NCBI GenBank assembly: GCA_020845455.1
Contig: JADLFO010000044.1
Location: forward strand, 1-52,100
Direction of reading: 5' to 3'
Source: Caldilineaceae bacterium
Lineage (GTDB): Bacteria > Chloroflexota > Anaerolineae > Caldilineales > Caldilineaceae
Length of the DNA: 52,100 nucleotides
This document shows, in pieces, positions 17,370 to 27,700 of this stretch (positions are counted from its first letter, which is position 1; each line of letters opens with the position of its first letter). Made by a program: the position numbers and the translations under genes. The notes under the pieces are model-generated. The model saw only the letters and a program-made list of their open reading frames with translations. It searched no databases and was not told where the DNA came from.

Positions 17370-18995
17370 ATGGATGACTTTGTAGAAGTACACCATATAT
17401 TTCGTGTTATCCGGCGTAGATGGTGGATATTGTTTGTCGCCACGCTGCTTTCGGTGCTGGCGGGCTATATGTTCACCGCGCGGCAGACCAAGATCTTTCG
17501 CGCTACGACGAGCCTCATCGTTGGCCCAGCCATACAAGATACCTCTCTGGATCGGTATAATTTCGAGATCAGTCAGGAATTGGCTGGGGTGTATGCCGAT
17601 ATTGCCCAGCGCCAGCCCGTTCTGCAAGCGGTTGTGGATGCGCTCCAACTGGATCAATCGTGGCAGACTTTGCGCGGCCAAGTGCGGGTAAACCCCGTCG
17701 ATGCGACACAATTGCTGGAGATCAGCGTCGACGCGACGTCTCCCGAACAGGCGACGGCAGCCGCCAACGAGGTGGCTCGACAGCTGATCCTGGTCAGTCC
17801 AACCGCCCTGGGCGACCAAACAGATGACAACGCGGACAGGTTTGTACGGCAGAGACTGGATCGCTTACAGGCAAACATCGAAGCAGGACAATCTCGGATC
17901 GACGCGCTGGAAGGCTCCATGTCGGATTATGTGGGTATATCGCTTGGGCAATTGCGCCAGCGGCAAGATGAACTACAAGTGCTGGAAACCCTGATTGCCA
18001 CATGGGAGAGCACCTATGCAAGCTTGTATGGCTCCCTCCGGGGTGAGCGCTCGACCAACCATCTCACGGTCTTTGAGCCTGCGCAGACCGGCGCAAACCC
18101 CATTCGTCCTCTGCTCAAACTTAACCTGCTGATCGCCGCCGTGATCGGGTTCGGCCTGGGTCTAGGGCTGATCTTTTTGCTGGAATATGCGGACAATACG
18201 CTTCGATCCATAGACGAAGTCTCCGAGTTGCTGCGCCTGCCTTCCTTGGGCGCGATTAGCCGTATCTCCGGTGAAAGCGCCGAAGACAGGTTGGTCGCCA
18301 GCCAAGACACATTTTCGAGCATGGCGGAAGATTGTCGTCTGCTGCGCAGTAAGCTCTTGTTTTTGTCCAGGGGATGGCCACGCAAGGTTTTTCTGGTCAC
18401 AAGCTCGGCGCAGGCTGAGGGCAAAAGCCTGGTGGTCGCCAATCTTGGGATAGCCATGGCCAATATCGGCTTGAAGACCGTCATCGTCGATGCGAACCTG
18501 CGTAACCCAATTCAACATGTGCTTTTTCGTCTGACCCAGGTGGATGGCCTTACGGAAGAGATACACTCGCCGCAATCCCAATTGGCGCGCCGGCTGAAGA
18601 AAAGCCGGATCGAAAATCTCTGCGTTCTGACAAGCGGCAGCCTCAGCCTAGCTTCGCCGGACCGTTTAGCCACCGTTCGGATGACAGAGTTGTTCGGTAT
18701 GCTGGCCGAGGTGGCTGACATCATCCTCTGCGATGCGCCGGAGGCCGGGACCTTTGCCGATACCCCGGTGCTGGCCGACAAGGTGAATGGCGTGCTGCTC
18801 GTCATTGATGCCGGTCATACGCGCCGCGGAAGCGCACAGCAAGTTGTCCATGATCTGCGCCAGACAGGCGCCAATGTGCTGGGCTTTGTCCTCAATCGGG
18901 CATCGGCGCAAGCGCGCACCGCCGGCTCGGCCTATCCTGGATCGCCTGTGACGGCCGGTGCAATCGTCGACGAGCAGGCGCCCGTCGAACTGTGA
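17370..18995 (+). CDS. Wzz/BY-kinase chain-length regulator (Wzc/CpsD-like)
   Basis: ATG 17370 (541 residues) is preferred because MDDFVEVHHIFRVIRRRWWI is a standard Wzz start; earlier in-frame TTG 17289 and GTG 17298 would add odd residues. The Wzz domain has transmembrane helices near residues 22-40 and 250-272. The cytoplasmic kinase domain follows, with Walker A variant SSAQAEGKSL (about 344-352), Walker A' VIVDANLRNP and Walker B IILCDAPEAG. The usual tyrosine-rich tail is missing: the end is TAGAIVDEQAPVEL, so autophosphorylation may differ. The role is chain length and export control. It overlaps the next gene by GTGA. Confidence 0.9.
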   Translation: MDDFVEVHHIFRVIRRRWWILFVATLLSVLAGYMFTARQTKIFRATTSLIVGPAIQDTSLDRYNFEISQELAGVYADIAQRQPVLQAVVDALQLDQSWQTLRGQVRVNPVDATQLLEISVDATSPEQATAAANEVARQLILVSPTALGDQTDDNADRFVRQRLDRLQANIEAGQSRIDALEGSMSDYVGISLGQLRQRQDELQVLETLIATWESTYASLYGSLRGERSTNHLTVFEPAQTGANPIRPLLKLNLLIAAVIGFGLGLGLIFLLEYADNTLRSIDEVSELLRLPSLGAISRISGESAEDRLVASQDTFSSMAEDCRLLRSKLLFLSRGWPRKVFLVTSSAQAEGKSLVVANLGIAMANIGLKTVIVDANLRNPIQHVLFRLTQVDGLTEEIHSPQSQLARRLKKSRIENLCVLTSGSLSLASPDRLATVRMTELFGMLAEVADIILCDAPEAGTFADTPVLADKVNGVLLVIDAGHTRRGSAQQVVHDLRQTGANVLGFVLNRASAQARTAGSAYPGSPVTAGAIVDEQAPVEL

Positions 18996-21040
18996 TCGAT
19001 TTTCCAGCGAGCGTGGAGCGGATGAACACCGATCTCAGCAGGCCGAACGCACATCACCAGCCGGTCGAACCATTGCGCCGAATGCGCGATAAAATCAGCA
19101 TCGTTCAGCCTTGCGAGGAGAAGCCCACCGCGCAAAGCCCCGCTGTGTCGCGCCGTGCAGGGTCTTTCTGGGTCAGATTCCTGTGGCTGTTGGCGCCGAT
19201 GTTGATCATCGACGGCTCAACTACCTGGAGCCTAGCCGCTTCGGGAGATGCGGTGCAAGGAGCAGTGACCGAAGTCCGCTCCCTCTATCCCAGCGAATGG
19301 GGCATGCCCTATCCGGTCGGCCTCGCCTATGTACCCGATCGGGACTTCCTTGTCTTGTTTGCCGATGTGAATATCTCTAGCCCAATCTCGGACAGCGCTT
19401 CGGTTGTGACGATTACGCCCTATGAGGATTTTGTTGGCGCAGCCATACTGCCTATCGCCGGCGATAACGCCATCAACCTCGCCTATGCTGCTGCTGCTGA
19501 CCGCTTACTGTTTCTCGACCAGGCGGCGTCTGAAATCGTCCAGGCGCCCATGGGCAGCGACGGCATTCCGGACGCCGGTGGCCTAGCTCGCTTTGACAGC
19601 AGTGAACTCGGCCTTGGACAGCCCCAAGGGATGGTTGTCGATGCGGTAAGCCGGCGTCTCTTCATTTTGGATAACAACCCCGCCGCGATTGTGGTCGCCG
19701 ATCTGGACAGCGGGTTCGCCTTTGTGTCGGAATTTGATCTGACCGCGCTGCCTGCCACTGATCTGCGTGGGCTGGCGTTACATCCAGACGCGCGCACGCT
19801 CTTTGTCACAAGCCCCAGCCAGGGCCTACTCTTCGAGCTGACCGTATCCGGCAGCCTTCTGAACACCTATAATCTCGCGTCACTGGCCCTACAAGACGTT
19901 CGGGGCCTAGCTTTCGGACCTAGTGCGGATCTGACCGACGCGCCCGACACGATCCACCTCTTTCTTGCCGATAACGGAGCGTTTGACGCTGTCTCCCCCT
20001 TAGGCCGGATTGTAGAAGCTGCGCTGCCGCCGCAGGACAGCAGCGGCGTGGTGACGCTGCGTTTTGCTGTGATTGGCGATTATGGCAAAGACAATGAGGC
20101 CGAAGCACGCGTCGCTGCGCTCATTCAAGGCTGGAACCCCGATTTTATCGTCACAACCGGAGATAACAACTATCCGGACGGCGCTGCGTCCACCATCGAC
20201 GACAATATCGGAAAGTATTTTGGCCGGTTTATCGGGAATTACCAGGGAGCCTATGGCCCCGGCAGCGCCGTCAATCGTTTCTGGCCCTCGCTGGGCAACC
20301 ATGACTGGCGCAGCATGACCTGTGTTGTAGACAGTTGTAGCAGCGCTTATCTTGACTACTTTACCCTGCCCAATAATGAGCGCTACTATGCAGCCGACTA
20401 TGGCTTAGTTCGGTTATTTGCGGTGGACAGCGAAAGCGGGGAACCGGACGGTCGCAGCCAGGACTCAGCCCAGGCTGCCTGGTTAAGCAGCCAGTTGGCC
20501 GCGTCTACCGCCTGCTACAACGTGGTTTTTTTCCACCGCGCCCCCTATGGTTCAGGCCGGCATGGGTCAAGTTCGACTATGCAATGGCCCTTTGCGGCTT
20601 GGGGCGCGCAGGCAGTTCTTAGCGGCCACGACCACTTGTATGAGCGGCTTGAGGTAGGTGGAATCCCCTATATCGTCAACGGCGCGGGCGGCGCCACTTT
20701 GTATAACTTTGAGAACATTGGCAACCTGCCTGCCGAAGCGATCTCTATCGTCCGCTACAACCAGGACTACGGCGCAATGCTGGTTACGGCTACGACAACC
20801 GGCATCACCTATCAGTTCTATACTGCCGGCGGCATCTTGATCGACAGCTATACCGTGGCCAAGGAGTGTGAGAGCGCCCCTCCCACCTTTACCCCAACGA
20901 TGACGCCGACAGCTACCCCAACAGTGACGCCAACAGTGACCACAGTGCCGGATGCGACGGAGACACCTACCGTCACGGCCACCGTGAATAACAGTTCCAA
21001 TGGCCCCGACTATCTCCATCTACCTATTATGGTGAAGTAG
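18992..21040 (+). CDS. Secreted propeller-metallophosphatase with YLPL-type C-terminus
   Basis: The 682-residue protein has a late signal segment (FLWLLAPMLIIDGSTTWSLA, about residues 65-84), so ATG 19022 is an alternative start. A propeller-like domain spans about 85-350, with the family signature FGPSADLTD. A calcineurin-like phosphoesterase follows (about 355-620) with intact motifs IGDYGKDNE, TTGDNNYPDG, LGNHDW, FFHRAPYGSG and SGHDHLYER. A Thr-Pro linker ends in DYLHLPIMVK. It is probably surface-attached and could hydrolyse phosphoesters outside the cell. It sits between chain-length and polymerase genes; the link to polysaccharide metabolism is inference. Confidence 0.82.
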   Translation: MIDFPASVERMNTDLSRPNAHHQPVEPLRRMRDKISIVQPCEEKPTAQSPAVSRRAGSFWVRFLWLLAPMLIIDGSTTWSLAASGDAVQGAVTEVRSLYPSEWGMPYPVGLAYVPDRDFLVLFADVNISSPISDSASVVTITPYEDFVGAAILPIAGDNAINLAYAAAADRLLFLDQAASEIVQAPMGSDGIPDAGGLARFDSSELGLGQPQGMVVDAVSRRLFILDNNPAAIVVADLDSGFAFVSEFDLTALPATDLRGLALHPDARTLFVTSPSQGLLFELTVSGSLLNTYNLASLALQDVRGLAFGPSADLTDAPDTIHLFLADNGAFDAVSPLGRIVEAALPPQDSSGVVTLRFAVIGDYGKDNEAEARVAALIQGWNPDFIVTTGDNNYPDGAASTIDDNIGKYFGRFIGNYQGAYGPGSAVNRFWPSLGNHDWRSMTCVVDSCSSAYLDYFTLPNNERYYAADYGLVRLFAVDSESGEPDGRSQDSAQAAWLSSQLAASTACYNVVFFHRAPYGSGRHGSSSTMQWPFAAWGAQAVLSGHDHLYERLEVGGIPYIVNGAGGATLYNFENIGNLPAEAISIVRYNQDYGAMLVTATTTGITYQFYTAGGILIDSYTVAKECESAPPTFTPTMTPTATPTVTPTVTTVPDATETPTVTATVNNSSNGPDYLHLPIMVK

Positions 21041-21205
21041 ACCTTCGCCGCAACTTGGCCCGCACGCCGAACTGCGTCGATCCGTCTATAGCCACGGGAG
21101 CTCACCGGATCAGAAACGCTGCTTGCCTTCGCAGCACAAGGAATCTGGCACTGCCGTCGACCCTACTGGGGTGACCCGGCTATGCTCGTTGTCTCGACAA
21201 TGGGT

Positions 21206-21218
21206 TTGATTCAATCAA
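21206..21218. promoter_or_regulatory. Palindrome TTGATTCAATCAA
   Basis: A perfect 6+1+6 inverted repeat, with GGG/CCC further out, lies about 70 bases before the propeller gene at 21286. It could be an operator or short hairpin. The 245-base gap shows nothing else definite. Confidence 0.3.
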
Positions 21219-21285
21219 GTCCCTTTCCCTGGTGTTTGGTCGCCCGAGGGCTGAGGGCAGGCAACTTGAGGGAGGACGTTCAGCT

Positions 21286-24200
21286 ATGGATGGCGTTCTG
21301 CTGGGCCGGTCTCGACAGGTGATGCGTAATGCGATGGGGGTAGTCTGGCTGGCGGCGCTGCTGTTGGTGACCGCTGCCGCCGGCAGCCGAGGCATGTTGG
21401 CCCAGAATCGCCGGGCGGAGATCAGCCGGGTGCGCGCCGTGGAACCAGATGGGGGGGCGCTGTGGGCGCCGCTGGGGCTGGCCTACGCCGCCCCGGTCGA
21501 ACGGTTCTATCTGGTCGAGGCGGGGGGATCTGCCGGGCTGCGGGTGCGCAGCCTGACGGCGCACGGGGAGGAACTGGGGGTGGTGACGCTGGCGGGCGTC
21601 GGCAGTGAGGCGCTGAACCTAACTTATGACAGCCGCGGGCAGCGGCTGCTGTTCATGGCGGTGGGCGGGCAGGAGTTGTTCAGCCTTGAGGCGGGCGGTG
21701 ACGGCAATCTCAGCCCAACCACACTGCGGCGCGACCCTGTTCCCGGTTGGGGGGTAGGGCGGGTGCAGGGGCTGGCGTTCGATGCAGCGCGGGGCCATCT
21801 CTATGTGTTGGATAGGCTGGATGGAGGGGGGCTGCGGCTGCTGCGCATTGCGCCGGCGGGCGACGGCGGCTGGGCTGGGGGCGTCGTGACGGCGCTGGCG
21901 TTGCCCGTCCCGTTTCGCCAGGCGCAGGGGATGGCCTACGAGCCGGCGAGCGGCCATCTGTATGTGGCAGCCGGGGCGACGCTGTATGAAATGACACGGG
22001 AGGGAGCGGTGGTCGCCGCGCGCAGCTTGGCCGAGTTTGGGCTGGGTGAGGTGGTCGGGCTGGACTTTGCGCCCAGCGCCGACTTGACCGATGAGGAGAC
22101 GCGCCGGCATCTATATGTGGCAGCGCGCAGGGCGGCTGAGGGGAATGCGCCGCCGGTGGGCGTCGAGACCCCCCGTTTGGCGAACGCACGCTATTTGCCG
22201 CTGCTTGCCCGCGGGGAGGGGACGGCGGCGAAGGGAGAGGCCGCCGGGCAGATGGTCGAATTGGCCCTGGAAGCCGTGCCGCTGCGCGCACAGGCGGCGG
22301 CGATCACCCCTTATCTGGTGCAGACGGTGGATACCTCGCAATGGTCGCCGCCCAGCCCGGACCCGTCGGGGATTGCCTATATACCGGCCTCCAACACCCT
22401 GTTGGCCGGCGACGGTGAAGTCGAGGAAACAGTCACCATATCGCAATCGGGTCAACTGACGGATGTAACGCTGTACGCCGGCGTCAATATGTGGCACATC
22501 ACGCCGGCAGGCGCGGTTGTCAGCACATGGACCACGCTGTCGTTTTCCGATGAGCCGGTGGGTCTTGCCTTGAACTCGGCCAACGGGCATCTGTTTGTCA
22601 GCGACGACACCGGGAGCCGAATTGTCTATGAGGTGGACCCCGGTGCGGATGGCATCTACGGCAACGGCAATGATGTCATCACCTCTTTTGTGACCGGCAC
22701 GTTTGGCGGTAGCCAGGGTTTTGGTTCGCTGGACCCGGAAGGCTTGGACTATGCCGCCGACTTGGGCGTGCTCTTTATCGTCGACGGCACAAACAACCAG
22801 GTGTACCGGGTCTCGCCGGGGATCAATGCCGTCTTCGACGGCGTACCGCCGGCGGGCGACGACCAGGTGACGGATTTCGATATTGCGATTTTGGGGGTGA
22901 CGGAACCGGAAGGCATCGCCTACAACCCGGATACGGGCAATCTCTTTATAGTCGGTTCAAATGATGATTTGCTATTTGAGGTGACGACGGCGGGCGTTCT
23001 GGTGCAAACCTATGATCTATCAGCCTTGCAAGCTACGAGCCTGGCCGGTCTGACGCTTGCCCCAGGCAGCCAGAATCCGTCGACGATGAGCATCTACATT
23101 GTTGATCGCGGGGTCGACAATAACTTTCCGCCGGATAGGCTTCCCAATGACGGCAGGCTCTATGAGATCTCATTGGCGCCGCTGGCGAATGACGACAGCG
23201 CGGTCACGGATGAAGACACCCCAACCAGTATCGACGCAGCGGCCAATGACGGCGACCCCGACGGCAACCTGCTCCCCGCTTCGGCCAATACGGGTTGCGC
23301 CGGCTGCTCTGTGCCTGCGAATGGCGCGCTGATTAATAACGGCGACGGCAGCTTTGGCTATACGCCCAACGCCGACTTCAACGGTGCGGACGGCTTTGTC
23401 TATGAAATCTGTGACAGCCTCGCTGCCTGCGACACCGCGACCGTGGCCCTCACTGTCAACGCAGTTAACGATCCGCCGGTTGCCGTGGACGACAGCGCGG
23501 TCACCGGCGAAGACACGCCGGTGACTATCGCTGTGGCGGCGAATGACATGGATGTAGACGACAACCTGCTCCCCGCTTCGGCCAACACGACCTGCGCCGC
23601 CGGTTCTGCCGGCTGTAACGACGCGGCCAACGGCGCGCTGACCAACAACGGCGACGGCAGCTTTGGCTATACGCCTAACGCCGACTTCAACGGCGCGGAC
23701 GGCTTTGTCTATGAGATCTGTGACAGCCTCGCTGCCTGTGATACGGCTATCGCGACCATCACCGTCGATGCGGTCGATGATCCGCCGCTGGCGAATGACG
23801 ACAACGTCGTCACCAGCGAGAACACTCCGGTCACTATCGACGCAGCGGCCAATGACGGCGACCCCGACGGCAACCTGGTTCCTAACTCGGCCAACACGAC
23901 CTGCGGCGGCTGCTTGATACCTAGTGATGGTGTCTTGACCAATAACGGCGGCGGCAGCTTCGGCTATACGCCCAACGCCAATTTCAACGGCAGTGACAGC
24001 TTCATCTACGAGATTTGTGACAGCCTTGCTGCCTGTGATACCGCTATCGTGACGATAACGGTCACCTCGATCAATGTTGCGCCGGTGGTCGTGGACGACA
24101 GCGCAGTCACCAGCGAGGATACGCCGGTGACCATCGACGCAGCGGCCAATGACATGGATGTAGACGACAACCTGGCCCCCGGCTCGGCCAATACCGCCTG

Positions 24201-24708
24201 TGCTGCCTGTACCGCCTCCAGCTACGGCGTCGTGGTCAACAACGGCGACGGCAGCTTTGGCTATACGCCTAACTTAGGCTTTACCGGCGTGGACAGCTTT
24301 GTCTACCAGATCTGCGATACCGGTAATCTGTGCGACACCGCGGCTGTGACCATAACCATCAATCCAGTCAACGCGCCGCCGGTTGCCATAGACGACAGCG
24401 CAGTCACGGATGAGGACACGCCGGTGACCATCGCTGTAGCAGCGAATGACACGGATGTAGACGGCAACCTGGTTCCCGCTTCGGCCAATACGGGCTGCGC
24501 CGGCTGCTCGATACCCAGCGATGGTGTCTTGACCAACAACGGCGACGGCAGCTTTGGCTATACGCCCAACGCCGACTTCAGCGGTGCGGACAGTTTTGTC
24601 TATGAGATCTGTGACAGCCTTGCCGCCTGCGACATCGCGGCTGTGACGATCACCGTGACGATCACCGTGAATGGCTCTAGCGTTCTCTATCTGCCTTTGA
24701 TGGAGTAG
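21286..24708 (+). CDS. Secreted two-propeller protein with five Cys-containing Ig-like repeats
   Basis: ATG 21286 is preferred (GGAGG ten bases upstream), giving 1140 residues. A signal peptide (about 11-36, AMGVVWLAALLLVTAAAGS) leads to a propeller of the family shared with the flanking genes (FAPSADLTDEE). An internal ARYLPLLARGEG relic separates it from a second, NHL/SdiA-regulated-like propeller (about 345-630: PDPSGIAYIPASNTLLAGDG, PEGIAYNPDTGNLFIVG). Five repeats of about 99 residues follow (DDSAVTDEDTPVTI, GSFGYTPNADFNG), each with paired Cys. The end is SSVLYLPLME. It lacks a phosphatase domain. A matrix or adhesion role is inferred. Confidence 0.85.
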   Translation: MDGVLLGRSRQVMRNAMGVVWLAALLLVTAAAGSRGMLAQNRRAEISRVRAVEPDGGALWAPLGLAYAAPVERFYLVEAGGSAGLRVRSLTAHGEELGVVTLAGVGSEALNLTYDSRGQRLLFMAVGGQELFSLEAGGDGNLSPTTLRRDPVPGWGVGRVQGLAFDAARGHLYVLDRLDGGGLRLLRIAPAGDGGWAGGVVTALALPVPFRQAQGMAYEPASGHLYVAAGATLYEMTREGAVVAARSLAEFGLGEVVGLDFAPSADLTDEETRRHLYVAARRAAEGNAPPVGVETPRLANARYLPLLARGEGTAAKGEAAGQMVELALEAVPLRAQAAAITPYLVQTVDTSQWSPPSPDPSGIAYIPASNTLLAGDGEVEETVTISQSGQLTDVTLYAGVNMWHITPAGAVVSTWTTLSFSDEPVGLALNSANGHLFVSDDTGSRIVYEVDPGADGIYGNGNDVITSFVTGTFGGSQGFGSLDPEGLDYAADLGVLFIVDGTNNQVYRVSPGINAVFDGVPPAGDDQVTDFDIAILGVTEPEGIAYNPDTGNLFIVGSNDDLLFEVTTAGVLVQTYDLSALQATSLAGLTLAPGSQNPSTMSIYIVDRGVDNNFPPDRLPNDGRLYEISLAPLANDDSAVTDEDTPTSIDAAANDGDPDGNLLPASANTGCAGCSVPANGALINNGDGSFGYTPNADFNGADGFVYEICDSLAACDTATVALTVNAVNDPPVAVDDSAVTGEDTPVTIAVAANDMDVDDNLLPASANTTCAAGSAGCNDAANGALTNNGDGSFGYTPNADFNGADGFVYEICDSLAACDTAIATITVDAVDDPPLANDDNVVTSENTPVTIDAAANDGDPDGNLVPNSANTTCGGCLIPSDGVLTNNGGGSFGYTPNANFNGSDSFIYEICDSLAACDTAIVTITVTSINVAPVVVDDSAVTSEDTPVTIDAAANDMDVDDNLAPGSANTACAACTASSYGVVVNNGDGSFGYTPNLGFTGVDSFVYQICDTGNLCDTAAVTITINPVNAPPVAIDDSAVTDEDTPVTIAVAANDTDVDGNLVPASANTGCAGCSIPSDGVLTNNGDGSFGYTPNADFSGADSFVYEICDSLAACDIAAVTITVTITVNGSSVLYLPLME
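23176..24672 (+). repeat. Five tandem ~297-bp cadherin/Big-like repeats
   Basis: Units begin near 23176, 23473, 23782, 24079 and 24376; the second is 309 bp. Each encodes a DDSAVT-DTPVTI strand, AANDxDxDxNL, a CxxC-type pair, GDGSFGYTPN and ICDxxxxC. The conserved acidic residues resemble calcium-binding linkers of VCBS/cadherin-like adhesins, and the four Cys suggest disulfides in an extracellular protein. Confidence 0.88.
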
Positions 24709-24771
24709 AGGGCACGGTCCGGCCCATATGTTAGGTGACGTTAGGATGGCTAGGAGAGGGGATATCAAATC

Positions 24772-27700
24772 ATGGTTGGCCGTTTGTTTGCTCGATACCT
24801 ACCCCCTGTGCGCAGCGTGACACGCACTATCTGGTTTGTGCTGTTGATGCTGCTGGTCACTGCGCTCGCAAGCCGCGCGACGACGGCTCAGACCGGCCCT
24901 GCGGTTATCAACTGGGTGCGTGTGGTCGATCTGGATGAAGGCGTATTGCGCTCGCCGCTGGGGCTGGCCTACTCGCCGTATGTCGACGCTTTCTACCTTG
25001 TCGAGAAAGGCGCAGCAGAAGGTGAGACCGGCGCCACGACGATCAGCACGCTGACGGCCTACGGCCAGCGTCTGGGGTCGGTCACGCTCGCCGTTCCCCC
25101 TACGCACTCGCTCAACCTGACCTATGACAGCCGCTGGCGTCGGCTGCTGCTCTGGGACGCAAGCCGAAACGAACTGCTCAGCGTCGGCGAGCGCACCGAC
25201 GGCGCCCTCGACCCGGGTTCATTAATGCGCTATCCTGCCGCCGCCTGGGGTGTACAGCAGGCGGTGGGGATGGCGTTTGATATAGCGCAGGGTCACCTGT
25301 ATCTGCTGGATGGAGTAGGGCCGCGCTTGCTGCGCATTGAACCTGCAGGCGACGGCGGGTTGGCGGGCGCAGCCGTGACGGCGCTGGCCCTCCCCGCCTT
25401 CCCCCAAGTTCAGGGCATGGCCTACGAGCCGGCGAGCGGGCATCTGCACATGGTAGCCTGGGGGACACAGACCCTGTATGAGGTGACGCTGAACGGTGAA
25501 GTGGTTGCCATGCGCAGCCTGGCCGAATTTGCGTTCGGCGGGGTGGGCGGGCTGGCGTTTGCGCCCAGTTCCGATCTGACCGATGACCCCCAGCAAGGGC
25601 ATCTCTACTTCGCAGACTATGGGCGCGCGCTGCGTCCAACTGCGCCCCAGACTCCATCGCTTGGCTGGGATGTCTATCTGCCCCTGCTCGCCGCTGGTAC
25701 ATCGCCAGGAACTTCAAGCGACTCCATGGAGCAAAGCCCTCAGTACGGGCAGGTTGTGGAACTTTCGTTGGTCGAGACGGCGCAACCGCAAGCCCAAGCC
25801 GCCGCCATCACCCTCACCTTTATACAGACGGTGGATACCTCGCAATGGTCGCCGCCCAGCCCGGACCCGTCGGGGATTGCCTACATACCGGCCTCCAACA
25901 CCCTGTTGGCCGGCGACGGCGAGGTCGACGAAATGGCATTGTACGCCGGCGCTAACATGTGGCACATCACGCCGGCAGGCGCGGTTGTCAGCACATGGGC
26001 CACGCTGCCGTTCTCCGATGAGCCGGTGGGTCTCGCCTTGAACCCGGCCAACGGGCGCCTGTTCGCCAGCGACGACACGGGAACTCGATCGGTCTATGAG
26101 GTGGATCCCGGCGCAGATGGCATCTACGGCAACGGCAATGATGTCATCACCTCTTTCAATACAAGCCCGTTCAATTCCAAGGACCCGGAGGGCGTGGAGT
26201 ATGCCGGCGACCTAGGGGCGCTCTTTATCGCTGATGGCGTGAACCGCGAGATCTATCGCGTCGCTCCCGGCGCGAACGGCCGCTTCGACGGCGTACCGCC
26301 TACGGGCGACGACCAGGTTACGCACTTTGATACGCTGAGCCTGGGGCTAGACGATCCTGAGGGCATTGCCTACAACCCCAGCAACGGCCATCTCTATGCG
26401 GTTGGCAAGCCTGCGAGCACCTTGTTCGAGCTAACGACCGAGGGCGTCCTGGTGCAAACTCTCAGTATTTCGGCAGCCAATGCCCGCAAACCGGCGGGGC
26501 TGGCGGTTGGTCCGAACAGCCGGAACCCAGGCGAGATGAGCATCTACATCGTCGCGCGTGGGGTCGATAACGATTCGAACCCAAACGAAAATGACGGCAA
26601 GGTGTACGAATTCGCTTTGGGCCAGCCCGCGGGCGCCACACCGACCGCCACACCCACGCCAACCGATACGCCCACGCCAACGGCGGGGCCTTCGTCCACA
26701 CCGACAGACACGCCTACGTCAACCGATACGCCGTTGCCGACAGACACGCCGACGGTGACGCCCACCCCCACGAACCCGCCCCCGTTCAGTACGCTGACTC
26801 TGGTGGCGGCGGCCGATGCGGAGGTGCGGCAGGATGCGCCGAACACCAATTACGGTACGAAGACCAGGCTCAATGTAGACAGCCCCAACGAAGAGAGTTA
26901 TCTCCGTTTTGTCGTGTCGGGTGTAACGGGTACGGTGCAGCGAGCCACCCTGCGTCTATTTGCGACTAACGGTTCATCGAACGGCCCATCCCTCTATCGC
27001 ACCGGCAACAGTTGGAGCGAAACCGGAATTACATGGAGCAATCGACCGGCGCCGACAAGCGGTGTAATTGCTAATGTCGATTCAATCCCCTCGAATGTCT
27101 GGGTTGAGTACGACGTCACCAGCCTGATCGCCGGCGACGGGACCTATGATCTGGTCTTCTTGCCGGATAGTACGAAGGGCGTCGCCTTCAGTTCGCGTGA
27201 AGGTAGCGCGCCGCCGCAACTGGTCGTGGAGTTTGTTACCGGCCCAACATCGACGCCGGCTGCCTCGACGCCGACCAGCACGCCGACCAGCACGAATACG
27301 CCTGTTTCCGGAGCGGCCGTTTTTGTCGGGGCGGGTGACATTGCGGATTGCACGGGCACGGCGGATGAAGCGACGGCTCTCCTGTTGGACGGCATCCCCG
27401 GCTCCGTTTTCACGGCGGGGGACAATGCCTACCCGGCTGATACGGCGACTGCGTTTAATGACTGTTATGGGCCTAGCTGGGGAAGGCATAGCTCACGCAC
27501 CCGCCCCGCCGTGGGCGATGCTGAGTATGCTCAGCCGGGAGCAACCGGTTATTTCACCTACTTCGGTGCGGCCGCGGGCGCCCCTAATGCGGGGTACTAC
27601 AGCTATGACGTCGGCAGCTGGCACATCATCGTGCTGAACAGCAATTGTTCACAAATCGGTGGATGTGACCCGGCCTCGCCTCAAGGGCAGTGGCTGCAAG

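Noticed and set aside
26635-26785. Thr-Pro-rich repeat DNA as a mobile or satellite element
   Set aside because: It is in frame and encodes an ordinary extracellular linker between domains of the propeller protein.
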